DNA of 64,000 bases from Dermacentor variabilis (taxonomy: Eukaryota; Arthropoda; Arachnida; Ixodida; Ixodidae): positions 8,199,928-8,263,927 of the forward strand of contig NW_027460335.1 in the NCBI RefSeq assembly GCF_050947875.1. Direction: 5' to 3'. The translations under genes and the position numbers were made by a program. Shown one piece after another: positions 45,550 through 56,515 of the stretch. The notes under the pieces are model-generated. The model searched no databases and was not told where the DNA came from. It saw only the letters and a program-made list of their open reading frames with translations. Every line of letters begins with the position of its first letter. Within the stretch, counting starts at the first letter, position 1.

Positions 45550-48500
45550 ATGTGTGCCGACAAGGAGGACGCGAGGGCTATGACCAGTGTGGCGGAGCCA
45601 TTTAACGATGTCGTCCAGTCCAGGGCTGTAAGTCCGTTAGCACTAAAATTGTATCAGGTGCCAAGTAGTCCGTCTGTCCCTCAGCTTTCTAAACATGGCT
45701 TCAAAATAGGGACACTCAATGGGCGTGGCCTGTCGACGAGAAAGCGGCAAGCTCAGCATGAAAGGCTGTTAATGGACCATGACATTGATATTCTTGAAGT
45801 TCAGGAAACAAAAATTGAAGGTGTGGAACAGACGGATAGAATGGTTGAAGTGCTTAAATCAAATTACAATCTTTGTATTAGTCATGCTAAAGGGAAGTCT
45901 GGAGGATGTGTTATTTTTCTGCGTAACACTGTCGGTATTATTGAGGAGACTGTAGTAGCACTCGATAATGGCCGATTAGTTATGTGTGACACTGTCTTCC
46001 AATGAAGTAGACTGGAGAATTATCTGTATTTACGCCCCGAACAAAGCAAGCGAGCGAAAAGTGTTTCTTGAATATATGGCCACCTTCATAAGTTGTGATA
46101 GGAGAATTCATTTATTAGGTGATTTTAATTGTGTATATTTGCCCGAGGACACCTCTAAAGATGTGTTCATGAACTACACGAGTGCAGAAATGCTCAGGTC
46201 CACCGTTCAACAGTATGACCTTGTTGATGTGGGTGAAGTACTACGAGAAAACCAAGTAATGTTCACTCATTTTCAAGGGCGGAGTCACGCAAGGCTCGAT
46301 AGGGCGTATGTGTCCGCGGAACTGGTACCCACTTGTAATCAGTACACGGTTAAACATGTTAGCTTTAGTGACCACAGTTTAGTGATGTTCACAATCAGTT
46401 CTAAAGTGAAGGAGTATCGTTTTAATTGGCAGCTGTGGAAGCTCAATGAAAAGTTGCTACAGGACGAAAGATTCGTCGACGAAGTAACGGAAAGAATTAA
46501 GGAATTGCGCGCAAGAGAACCTAAACGTTGGTTCTATGCGTGGGATCCATTTAAAAGCGAGGTTAAAAATATAGGAATTCAAAGGGCGTCTGTATTAAGC
46601 CGCCAGGCTGAACAGCGAGAAAAAGAACTAAACTGTACGCTCAACTATCTTGTAGATGTTGAAAGCGCAGTCCCTGGGCATTTTACAACTGAAATAAAAA
46701 CAAAAAAAGAGCAACTGGAAGCCATTCAGACTGAACGATACGAGGCAGCGGTAGTAAGATAACGCGTCGAGCGAATTTGGTTAGATGAAGCCCCGACGAA
46801 ACGGGCACTCGCAGACGAGAAGAGATATGCGACAAAGAAACAAATTAAAGAAATTTGCTATCGCGGCGTTCTTTCCTGTGATCAAGAAATCATTCGAAGC
46901 GCTTTCGACGAAAGGTATTCTAATTTGTTTAACAGTGAAGTAGAAATAATTGAGGAGTTCAAGACATCTTTTGCCACTCGTGCCAGTACTGCAGGACGAA
47001 GTAAAGACGGAACTCGAGAAACCTATAAGTATTGAAGAGTTAGAACGAGCAATCGATGAGCTTAGTTAGACAAAGGCTCCGGGGCCCGACGGTCTAGGGC
47101 CTAGCTTCTACAAGTTTTTCAAGCGTCAAATGGCGGAAATACTCTACAGCATCATAACTGAAGCGTACGAAGTTAAACGACTGCCTCCATCTTTCAGTTC
47201 CAGCCATATCGTCCTGATACCAAAGACTGATGAGCCTGCCAAGTTGCAGTCGATGGAAGCATATCGACCAATTAGTCTCACGAACGTTGATTGTAAGGTG
47301 CACATGAAGGTCCTGGCCAAAAGGCTTCAGTTATTACATCTGTTGTTGGCCCACATCAGAGATGTGGTGTTAAGGGGAGAACGATATTAACAAGCATCCA
47401 CACAGCGAGAAGCGTTCTCGACTGCTTTGACGTAACCCTCGGACACGTGGCAATGGTACAGTTAGACCTCGAGAAAGCCTTCGATAAGGTTGCCCACAGC
47501 ATATTGTTTCCTCTGCTCGAACACATCAACATCGGAAAAGTTCTTCAAGAAGGGGTTGCGAATGGCGTACGCAGACTGAAGTGCAAGGCTCATAATTAAC
47601 AACAAGCTGAGTTCTAGTATACCGGTTCGGTCGAGTGTGCGTCAGGGATGCCCGGCCTCGCCCTTGCTTTTCGCCATTTTTCTAGAGCCATTCTGTTTAA
47701 AGGTGTTGCACAACAAGAAGGTCAATGGATTCCGACTTCATATGCACGAAGTTAAAATGCGGTCATATGCTGATGGCATAGCGATATTTTGTGGCGATCA
47801 TGACAGCATTGTTGATGCAGTGAAAGACGCAAAAATGTTCTGTAAACTTACTGGTAGTGCCATAAGCTGGCAGAAAAGCATTGGTTTTTGACACGGAGAA
47901 TGGGAAAGTACGCCTGCTTATGTGGAAAACATCAAATTCATTCAGAGGCCCTCTCGATATCTAGGAGTCCCATTGGAACACTACCGCGATGCAAACACGC
48001 ATTGGGTAGGTGAAATAGAACGAGTCAAAGCACAGGCGGTGAAGTGGGGAGGTCACAACCTGTCTATGTTCGAACGTGCAACTGTGTGTAATTTGTTTCT
48101 GGTAGCAAAGGTGTTCTACCTACTGCAAGTTTTATGTATGTCCAGAGTATGCGTGCAGAAGTTGCACCGAATTTTTGCTGTTTATATATGGAGATCATCA
48201 TGGGAGCGCACAACTCGGTTAAATTTGTTCCATCCCAAGCGCAAAGGAGGCTTGGGCCTATCTCATTTATTCCTAAAGCAGGTAGTTTCAAGTTCTTGTT
48301 TTTCACGAGACCAAAGAGATGGTTTTTTGCGGCCCGTAATTCAATGGCGATTGTGTGATGCGTTGCCCGATTACATTGTGACGTCACATGCTGGACTTAA
48401 GGAAGCGATCAAAGGCTTCTGGTTAGAGGTGGTGAATGCTTATCGCCTCCTCAGTGCCCATTTTTCCGCAGATTACTTGCATACTGCAAAACGAAAACGA

Positions 48501-49072
48501 TTGTATAAAGACATATTAGATATTATGTGCCCCGTGCCTGTGTACCGAGCTCTGTATAACGTAGGACACGAAAAGGACGTATTGAACCAGGTGAGAAAGA
48601 TGCCTATGCAGGCGACCACTAAATCATTTTTCTTTTTTTTGCACACTGTTCGCTCCCTGTCAAGCCGTGGCTCCAAGAGAAAGGATTCTTCCTTCCTTGC
48701 GGCGTTAACGGCAACATTTGCCAAAAGCCTGAAACAATAGAGCACATATTCCTAGACTGCTGGGATTCAGTATTTCTGTCGGACATTCTCAAGCGAACAA
48801 TTAAGACGGATTAACCATTGACCACTTTTGGTATTAAGTTCTTGCCGTTGACTGACCTAGAGGGAGTGCCGTGTGATATGGTGATGCTCCTCTGTATGCA
48901 CAGCGTGTGGAAAACTAGGATAGCTGCAAGAAACGAGGAGGTGAATACAAGACCAGCTAGGGACTATTTCATTGACAATGTTATTTATGTTCGCGAAGTC
49001 TTAAAAACCCAAACAGAGCCGCCAGACTGGCTACCTATCCTTGATCAGCTAGTGATGATCAAGCAATTTGAA
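45550..49072 (+). pseudogene. LINE ORF2 (B1)
   Basis: Endonuclease motifs QETK, YAPN, GDFN, RLDRAY and SDH are present, split by a frameshift near 46,000. There is a TAA at about 46,760 (after AVVR), a frameshift near 47,000, a TAG at about 47,067 before TKAPGPDG, and further shifts. The RT active site is YADG in place of YADD. A TGA at about 47,889 replaces the Trp of GFWHGEW. The natural stop after KQF is also lost. It cannot be functional. Confidence 0.85.
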
Positions 49073-49190
49073 CTAAGCTCCACATTCGAATGCGCAGCGG
49101 TTCCTTTTTTGACATCACTGCATATGTTGAATTCAGAGATTGAATTCGTGCTTTGTATATCCGTATATGTACAGTTCTCAAAACAGGAAA

Positions 49191-49431
49191 CCCGCCGTGG
49201 TTGCTCAGTGGCTATGGTGTTGGGCTGCTGAGCACGAGGTCGCGGGATCGAATCCCGGCCACGGCGGCCGCATTTCGATGGGGGCGAAATGCGAAAACAC
49301 CCGTGTGCTTAGATTTAGGTGCACGTTAAAGAACCCCAGGTGGTCAAAATTTCCGGAGTCCTCCACTACGGCGTGCCTCATAATCAGAAAGTGGTTTTGG
49401 CACGTAAAACCTTAAATAATATTATTATGAT
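49191..49431 (+). mobile_element. Ruka-like tick SINE, copy 2
   Basis: Nearly identical to 3,542-3,772. It is flanked by a 13-bp duplication, TCAAAACAGGAAA (49,178-49,190 and 49,432-49,444), and inserted in the 3' tail of LINE B1. It ends CTTAAATAATATTATTATGA, a variable A/T-rich tail. Confidence 0.92.
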
Positions 49432-49463
49432 TCAAAACAGGAAATAAAGAAAAAAAGACTCAA

Positions 49464-49554
49464 TCCCCAGTGGCGCAATTGGTTAGCGCACGGTACTTAT
49501 ATTACAGTTCTTGTGACCCATGCCGGGGTTGTGAGTTCGTGCCTCACCTGGGGA
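49464..49554 (+). tRNA. tRNA-Ile(UAU) copy 6, apparently intact
   Basis: The acceptor stem is perfect (TCCCCAG/CTGGGGA), the UAU anticodon is present, the intron starts TTACAG, and the T loop is TTCGTGC with one change (A to T). A TTTATATTC terminator region follows, starting CCTTTAT, with only three T. Confidence 0.82.
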
Positions 49555-49660
49555 ATGTTCCTTTATATTCGACATTCGAGAAAAAAGTCCTCATACGCAC
49601 GCCAATTTATCATTTCATTGTTACTCGATGTATGCGCACTTAGGTTCCTGCTGCACTTAA

Positions 49661-49751
49661 TCCCCAGTGGCGCAATTGGTTAGCGCACGGTACTTATACG
49701 ACAGTTCTCGTGAGCCATGCCGGGGTTGTGAGTTCGAGCCTCACCTGGGGA
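49661..49751 (+). tRNA. tRNA-Ile(UAU) copy 7, intact
   Basis: Identical to copy 3 over the tRNA, including the 18-nt intron. It is followed by TGTTCTTTTATATTC with a TTTT terminator. Confidence 0.9.
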
Positions 49752-49857
49752 ATGTTCTTTTATATTCGACATTCGAGAAAAAAGTCCTCATACGCACGCC
49801 AATTTATCGTTCCATTGTTACCCTATATATGCTCACTTAGGTTTCTGCTGCACTCAA

Positions 49858-49871
49858 TCCCCAGTGGCGCA
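49858..49871 (+). pseudogene. tRNA-Ile 5' fragment at C2 insertion
   Basis: TCCCCAGTGGCGCA, the first 14 nt, followed by the C2 5' end (GGATTACACTTCCGGC). Confidence 0.88.
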
Positions 49872-49913
49872 GGATTACACTTCCGGCCGCGAAAGCCTCC
49901 GGACGTGTTTTTC

Positions 49914-51108
49914 ATGTGCTCCAACGGGGCGGTGTTAGCGGCCCAGTTTAGCCGCGGAAACAGGGACGACATGGAAGACAGCCAGGACTACCAAGTGCTC
50001 CTGCCTCATTTGCCAAAATGTCGTATTGTTTTGAATACACTTCTTTTGCACGGTGACCTACGAGCAAGGCCGTACAGAGTTGAAGACTACCGGGATGTCC
50101 TTGGACGTTTGGAACTGCTGCCTGAGGTTGACGCCTTACGAGCATTTCAGATGAATCATGTGTGGACTGTTGCGTTCAAGAGCCATGAAAGCATGAAAAA
50201 GTTGTTGACTGCGGGGAATATTACTGTGAAAGGCAGAAAATGTCTGTTAGTAGACCCGAACAACCAAGATGTTCGAGTGAAAATCCACTGGGTCCTCCCT
50301 AATGTGACGAACGACGACATACGTGTGGCCTTTGAGCCATACGGCGAGGTTGCGGAAACGAAAAAGGAGCGCTGGCGTGTCCTTGGCATTTCTGAAAAAG
50401 GTACGACAACGCGCGTGCTGAACCTCAAGCTGAAGGCCGGGGTCACGACTGAAGATATTCCATATCAAGTGCGTGTCGCTGGGTAGCCTGCTCTCGTAGC
50501 TATTCCAGGCAAGGCGCCACTTTGCTTGCGCTGCCAGGGTAAAGGGCATATCCGCCGCGACTGCCGGATTCCGCGATGCTCACGGTGCCGACGATTCGGC
50601 CATGACGAAAGCGAGTGCGTGCCCACGTACGCAAATATAACGGGCCACAGAAAGGACGCTGACATATTGGATAATATCATGGACGAGGCTGAAGCTGAAG
50701 AAGCAGCTGCCACGGTGACGAAGGAACAAAAACCTGTGGAAACGCCTCCGGCAGCTGTACAACAACGTGAGCCAGCTATTGAAACAATAACGTGTGAAAA
50801 AAATCTGGCCGGTGCAAACAGTGAAGACGTGCACAACAAAATGAATGGAAAATGTCATCAAGGGAAACCTTCTAGTGAAGCTATGGTGACGTCGCCAAAT
50901 GAAACACCGACAGTGCAGTGTCAAACAATGGAAGGTGTTGTAGAGGCGTCGGCAAATGCACAGCGACAGTGTCGGCGAAACAGACCATCTGGGTGGTGCA
51001 GGTGGCGGGGCGCCGCCTTTGAAAACGGCGTTCACGAGACGAACGTCCTTAAAGCCGAAACCGAACATTCCTCCTGATAGACGCCCGGTGGATAAACCGC
51101 CGAAATAA
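49914..51108 (+). pseudogene. LINE ORF1, RRM-like plus CCHC (C2)
   Basis: Starts MCSNGAVLAAQFSRGNRDDM. RRM-like segments precede intact knuckles CLRCQGKGHIRRDC and CSRCRRFGHDESEC (both C-X2-C-X4-H-X4-C). A TAG at 50,484-50,486 precedes the knuckles. A frameshift near 50,995 moves the conserved tail (SLKPKPNIPPDRRP) to another frame. Confidence 0.85.
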
Positions 51109-51282
51109 AGGCGGGGATCCGCTTCCCCTTGGTGAGCGAGCAAGATGGCACCGAATAAGCGACGCCGCCTAGACGATGCTGTCCCGTCCAGCTACCGAAC
51201 TTCGGTTGAGGATGCAGGCGACGGGTAGCAGGTTCATCCTGACCCACTACTGCCACAACAGAGTAAAGACTCCACTGCATCC

Positions 51283-54200
51283 TTGACTTCTGGGGTAAAC
51301 ACTGCCCGATCCGAGTGCTCTTCACAAATTAAGGACGAAAAACTCGCTCTTCCCTTACGTGTTGCCACTTTGAATGTACGGGGATTGGCGACTAAGAAAC
51401 GGCAAAATCAACTTAATCGACTTTTTCTGGAAAATAACTTGTACATAGTAGCCGTGCAAGAGACAAAGATAGAAAGTGAGGAGCAGACGGATGGAATGGT
51501 GGGAACTTTTCGAAGGCACTTCAATGTTTGTGTTAGCCATGCTATAGGCACCTCTGGGGGTTGTGCAGTTTATATGAGGAACAACGTGGGCATTGAAGGT
51601 GAAAAAGTAGTTGCGTCAGAGGCGGGACGGTTGCTTGTTGTTGACTTTTCGTACTGCGCAAGGCAATGGCGTGTTATCTGTATATATGCGCCAAACATCG
51701 ATTATGAGCGCGTTGTTTTGTTTGAAGACTTAGAAGAATTTTTTAAAAGTGATAAATACTTAATTGTGCTTGGTGATTTTAATTGTGTATGTTTGGCTGA
51801 AGATAGAGCCAAGAAAACCCCTGTACGAGATAAAAGTTCGCCAATGCTTGTTTCACTGCTCCAGGCATATTATTTAGAAGACCTCGGTTATTTATTTTTA
51901 AGAGGAAGTAGTCCTATCTATACCCATTACCAGCGCGGAAGCTGTGCTAGGCTGGACAGAATCTATGTCACAGTTGACCTTGCAAAAGATTGTGGCCACT
52001 ATGAAGTGAAACATGTGTCTTTCAGCGACCATAGCCTTGTCATGACTACACTAGGAAGCAACCTCAGAAAAAGCCGTTTTGATTGGGCTTTGTGGAAGTT
52101 CAACGTGAAACTTTTGCAAGATGAAAAATTTATGGAGTGTGTAACAAAAAGACTTAAACAAATGACATCCAAAGGGCCACACGGGTGGGTAGCTGAGTGG
52201 GAAAACTTTAAGAACGACGTCAAGATTATTGCGATTGAAAGGGGAACCATTATTAGTCAAAAGCAAAAGTGTAATGAAAAAGAACTCCAGTGCCAACTCG
52301 ATTTTCTTATATGTATGGAAAGCGGCAATCCCGGCATGTATATAAAAGCAATTCGCGATGTGAAAAGCAAACTAGAAGTAATTGCAACCGAAAAGCACAG
52401 AGAAGCAGTGATAAGGGCACGAGCCGAAAAGATATGGTTGGGTGAAACGCCCAACAAGCGAGCGATGTGTGACGAAAGAAAATACGCGGCTCAAAACGAA
52501 ATACGACAGATCAACTACCGTAACGAACAGACATCAGACAGGAGTAAAATTGAGCAGGCATTTGTCGAACATTACAGCGAATTATTTGCGAATAAAAAAG
52601 GCGATAGAACTGGGCTGAGAACCGAGGTTATTAACCTAATGCCTAAGCTCGATGAAGAATGTAAGGCGCGATTAGAACAGCCAATAAGTATAGAGGAAGT
52701 GAAAAGCGCCATAAAAGAATTAACTCCAGGAAAAACACCTGGGCCGGACGGAATAGGAGCAGCCTTCTACAATATATTCATTGAAGAAATCAGCCCAATT
52801 TTGCATAACGTTATTAGCAAAGCCTATGAAGAAAAACGGTTACCGCCTTCCTTCCGCGCTGCCCATATTGTTTTGATACCGAAGACAGGTGATCCAACTA
52901 GACTGTTATCAGTAGGGGCCTATCGCCCAATAACTCTTACAAATGTGGACTATAAGATCTATACCAAGGTTTTAGCTAAACGTTTGCAAAGCGTTATTAT
53001 GCTTCTCGTTGGACCGCACCAGACGTGTGGAATAAAAGGACGTTCGATATGTACAAATGTGCATGTAGCCCGCAGCGTTCTGGAATGTTGTGATGCCATC
53101 TCGGGACGAGTTGCTATGGTACAACTCGATCTCGCCAAGGCTTTCGACCGTGTCGCTCACGATGTTCTTTTCTCTGTGCTTGAACATGTCAATATTGGCA
53201 AAGTGTTATTAGAAGGTTTAAACAAGGCTTATAATGATTGTACTGTACGCATCATAGTTAACAAGAACCTCACCCAGAATATTGACGTCCGGTCATCTAT
53301 AAAACAAGGATGTGCGTTGTCATCGCTGCTTTTCGCTCTTTATCTTGAACCCTTCTGCCTCAGTCTTATTATTAATGAAAAAGTACATGGTTTCAGGCTT
53401 CAGACGCATCATGTGAAAATGCTTGCCTACGCTGATGATGTAGGAATCTTTTGCACTGACCGAAATAGCATAGAAGAAGCCATAAGCGTCACCAAAGATT
53501 TTTGCAAACAGACAGGTTCCGCGATAAACTGGAAAAAAGTGTCGGTTTCTGGCACGGAATATGGGACATTAAACCAGAAAGATTTGCGACCATCATGTGG
53601 GCAAGAAGTCCTTCTACGTATTTAGGCGTGCCTCTCGAGCAATATAAACAAACTGCAGATTACTGGGATGACCTGACGCCAAGGGTGAAGGAAAAAATTG
53701 GAGGGTGGCAAGGCCGCGAATTATCAATGTTTGCTAGGGCCAGTGCGTGCAATGTTTTTTTTGATTGCCAAAGTGTGGTATGTGTTGCAGTTTTTGTCAA
53801 TGTCACGCGTCAACGTGCAGAAACTGCACCGAATATTTGCGGTTTTTATTTGGGGCTCCAATTGGAAGAGAATCAGCCGCACTAATCTGTTTCGCCCAGT
53901 GAAAGACGGAGGCCTCGGCCTTTCTCATCTGTTCATCCGACAAATTGTGTCGCGTTTTATATTCCTGAGGGACACGAGAGACCCGTTTTTGAGAGCGATG
54001 ATGCAAAGGCGCCTTAAGAATGTATTGCCCGAATTTGTTGTGTCTAGTGCGGCTGCAATCGACTGTGGCGTAAAAGGTTACTTCAGGCAATTAGTCACGT
54101 CGTTTAGGATACTTAAAACACGCTTCTCATTCGAGTACCTGAGCCTTGTACCGAGAAAGAAACTATATAAAGATTTAATCGATGTAATGATGCCAGTACC

Positions 54201-54735
54201 ATTATACAGATCGCCAAACATTGCAGGCCCAGGGTAAGATGTATTAAAAAGAGTTCGAAAAATGACTGTTAGAGGAGCTGTTACAACATTCTTATTCAAA
54301 TTACACACAAAAACACTCCCTGTAAAAACATGGCTTGATGAAAAGGGAATATTTGTACCGTGGACAACAAACTGCCTTTTGAGCAAGAAACCAGAAACAA
54401 TCGAGCACACGTTCATTGATTGTTTGGATCCAATCTTTTCTTGGGATGTTTTGCAACGAACCCTGAAGAAAGAGTTACCGATAACACCACACGGAATTCG
54501 ATATCTCTCAGTACAGAATGTAAACAGCTTCCCCTATGACATGATCATGATACTGGGGCTACATAGCCTTTGGATCACAAGAATGGGAGTCAGGCACGCA
54601 GACCCCAAGGCAAAGTCAGCCAGAGAAAACTTTATAGAGAGCATAACCTACAAGCGCGAGGTATATAGTACTTTAACCGAGCCACCAGATTGGATTTGGG
54701 TACTTGATGAGTTGGTACGAATGAAAAATTTTTAA
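51283..54735 (+). pseudogene. LINE ORF2, APE endonuclease and RT (C2)
   Basis: The first 780 codons are open and hold a complete endonuclease (N31, E60 of QETK, YAPN, GDFN, RLDRIY, SDH) and most of the RT: GKTPGPDGIG, QLDLAKAFDRVAHD, KQGCALSSLLF and YADD (716-719). A 1-nt loss in an A-run near 53,535, an extra T near 53,758 and a TAA at 54,235 interrupt the C-terminal part. The finger reads CLLSKKPETIEHTFIDC, with Ser replacing the second Cys. It ends DELVRMKNF. Confidence 0.88.
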
Positions 54736-54739
54736 TTAA

Positions 54740-54766
54740 CCACACTGGTCACGCAGACCAAGGTGG
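54740..54766 (+). promoter_or_regulatory. 3'UTR hairpin of C2
   Basis: Arms CCACACTGGTC and GACCAAGGTGG close around ACGCA, with 4 plus 5 pairs split by a 2x2 internal loop, starting 5 nt after the stop. It is positioned as in C1 and A1 but different in sequence. Confidence 0.55.
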
Positions 54767-54812
54767 GTTTTATGTATGTACATGCCTTTTCTGAATTAAA
54801 GTTTTAAAAAAA

Positions 54813-54903
54813 TCCCCAGTGGCGCAATTGGTTAGCGCACGGTACTTATACGACAGTTCTCGTGAGCCATGCCGGGGTTGTGAGTTCGAGCCTCACCTGG
54901 GGA
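54813..54903 (+). tRNA. tRNA-Ile(UAU) copy 8, intact
   Basis: Identical to copy 3 across the tRNA and intron. It immediately follows the C2 poly(A), so it was reconstituted by the target-site duplication. A TTTT terminator follows. Confidence 0.92.
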
Positions 54904-55009
54904 ATGTTCTTTTATATTCGACATTCGAGAAAAAAGTCCTCATACGCACGCCAATTTATCATTCCATTGTTACCCGATATATACTCACTTAGGTTTCTGC
55001 CGCACTCAA

Positions 55010-55100
55010 TCCCCAGTGGCGCAATTGGTTAGCGCACGGTACTTATATGACAGTTCTCGTGAGCCATGCCGGGGTTGTGAGTTCGAGCCTCACCTGGGGA
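55010..55100 (+). tRNA. tRNA-Ile(UAU) copy 9, intact
   Basis: Differs from copy 3 only in the first intron base (TATATGACAG). The spacer after it has CCTCGTACG, the variant also seen after copy 5. It is therefore the counterpart of copy 5 in the B duplication. Confidence 0.9.
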
Positions 55101-55206
55101 ATTGTCTTTTAGATTCAACATTCGAGAAAAAAGTCCTCGTACGCACGCCAATTTATCGTTCCATTGTTACCCGATGTATGCTCACTTAGGTTTCTGCTGC
55201 ACTCAA

Positions 55207-55216
55207 TCCCCAGTGG
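55207..55216 (+). pseudogene. tRNA-Ile 5' fragment at B2 insertion
   Basis: TCCCCAGTGG followed by TATTCCACTTCCGGC. The junction is at the same base as in B1, as expected if B1 and B2 derive from one insertion. Confidence 0.85.
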
Positions 55217-55253
55217 TATTCCACTTCCGGCCACCATAGCGTGCGGACGCGGA

Positions 55254-56451
55254 ATGTCGGCTCCCGCAAGGGCGGTGTTTGCGGCCCAAAAGGGCCGCGG
55301 TATCAGGTTTATGGATGCTGCTACACAGGATCACCAGATTATTTTGCCGCAATTGCCGAAAGGTGCGACCGTCTCTAATACCGTCTTTTTGCACGGGGAT
55401 GTCAAGGCGAGGCCCTATCGCGTAGAACATTTTCGAGACGCGCTAGCTCGTCTGCAGTTGATGCCGGATGTGTTGGCTTTAGGAGCCTATCAAATGAATC
55501 AAGCATGGGCTATCACCTTCAAAGATCAAAAAGGAAAGGAGAAGTTGCTGTCTACGGAAGCGTTAACTGTGAAGGGTGAGCGATGTTTGGTGATTGACCC
55601 ACGCAACCAAGACGTACGCATGAAGCTCTACTGGCTGCTGCACACCACACCAGATGAGGACGTGCGAGCGGCGCTGGCACCCTTCGGAACAGTGACCGAG
55701 ATGTCAAAGGAAAAGTGGCGTGTAGCCGGATGCAGTGACAAAGGGTCGCACACAAGACTCGTGTCCTTATGCTTGAAACCTGGCCTCACCACAGAAGATC
55801 TTGCGCATCAACTACTTGTCGGCGAGGACCATGCACTCGTGTTGGCGCCTGGCAGAGCACCGCTCTGCCTCCGGTGTCACGGCACCGGTCACATACGACG
55901 CGAGTGCCGCGTTTTACGTTGCGGGATCTGTCGTCGCTTCGGCCACGAAGATACCCAGTGCGTGCGAAGTTAGGCGAATGTGACAGGGTTTGGCAAGAGC
56001 GACGTGATAAACGAACACCTAATGTACCAAGCTGACGCAGAGGATACAGCTGGGGAGGGCGAGGTCCAGCCTAACTCTGACGAGACGCCAGCCGCTACGA
56101 GTCATGACAAAGAGCAGCAGGAGGAAGCCAGCAAAGAAGACAATATGGCACAGAAGCAGGCGACAGAAAGCAGCAAAGAAGGCGAAGCTGTGCTCGGAAC
56201 CGCCGAGGAGACCATGGACGACAGCCCTGAAATCGTTGGGGGCAGCGCAGAGGCGCTGAATAGCGGCCACTCTACCGCTGTCTCAAAAGAAACCCCGAGA
56301 AGAAAGCTTTGGAAATGCTGCAAAAGGAGAAGACCTGAGTGCAGCTGAAGAACCGCCTGCCAAGACTACCACCTCTCGGCGGCTCTCGCTGAAGAACAAA
56401 CCGAACGTGCCACCGGACAAGAGGACACTGCCAGCAGTGCCCCTCCCTTAG
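55254..56451 (+). pseudogene. LINE ORF1 (B2)
   Basis: Starts MSAPARAVFAAQKGRGIRF. The frame is open through both knuckles, CLRCHGTGHIRREC and CGICRRFGHEDTQC, then a TAG at 55,971 replaces the Tyr of SYANVTGF. It continues in frame to a frameshift near 56,295. It is better preserved than B1 ORF1, which has additional private stops. Confidence 0.82.
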
Positions 56452-56515
56452 GGGGCCCGCTGGTTGGTAGTAAAGAACGAATGAACTGAGGGTGGACGTG
56501 TAGGTTGCAGTTTCC

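Larger units (their letters stand above)
44245..49463 (+). mobile_element. tRNA-Ile-targeted LINE, lineage B, full length (B1)
   Basis: 5,219 bp including a 241-bp SINE in its tail. It has a leader of about 37 nt with CTTCCGGC, ORF1 (44,282-45,482), ORF2 (45,550-about 49,072) and the tail AGGAAATAAAGAAAAAAAG followed by ACTCAA and tRNA-Ile. The 3' target-site duplication thus includes a few bases 5' of the tRNA (ACTCAA). It is heavily disabled and closely similar to B2 at 55,217, with which it shares several lesions. Confidence 0.9.
49872..54812 (+). mobile_element. tRNA-Ile-targeted LINE, lineage C, full length (C2)
   Basis: 4,941 bp with a leader of about 42 nt, ORF1 (49,914-51,108), ORF2 (51,283-54,735), a 3' hairpin and a tail of seven A, directly followed by tRNA-Ile nucleotide +1. 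The target-site duplication is about 14 bp (TCCCCAGTGGCGCA). Lesions are few and simple (two nonsense codons, three 1-nt frameshifts, two of them in homopolymers), so it is recent. Confidence 0.92.

Noticed and set aside
49710..49913. Upstream extension of the C2 ORF1 frame through a tRNA gene, also at 44,129 and 55,164
   Set aside because: The extension reads through tRNA and spacer; aligned ATGs after the LINE 5' end mark the real starts.
55203..55430. Minus-strand open frames conserved between B1 and B2
   Set aside because: Conserved only because both are copies of one LINE; no motif and antisense to ORF1.
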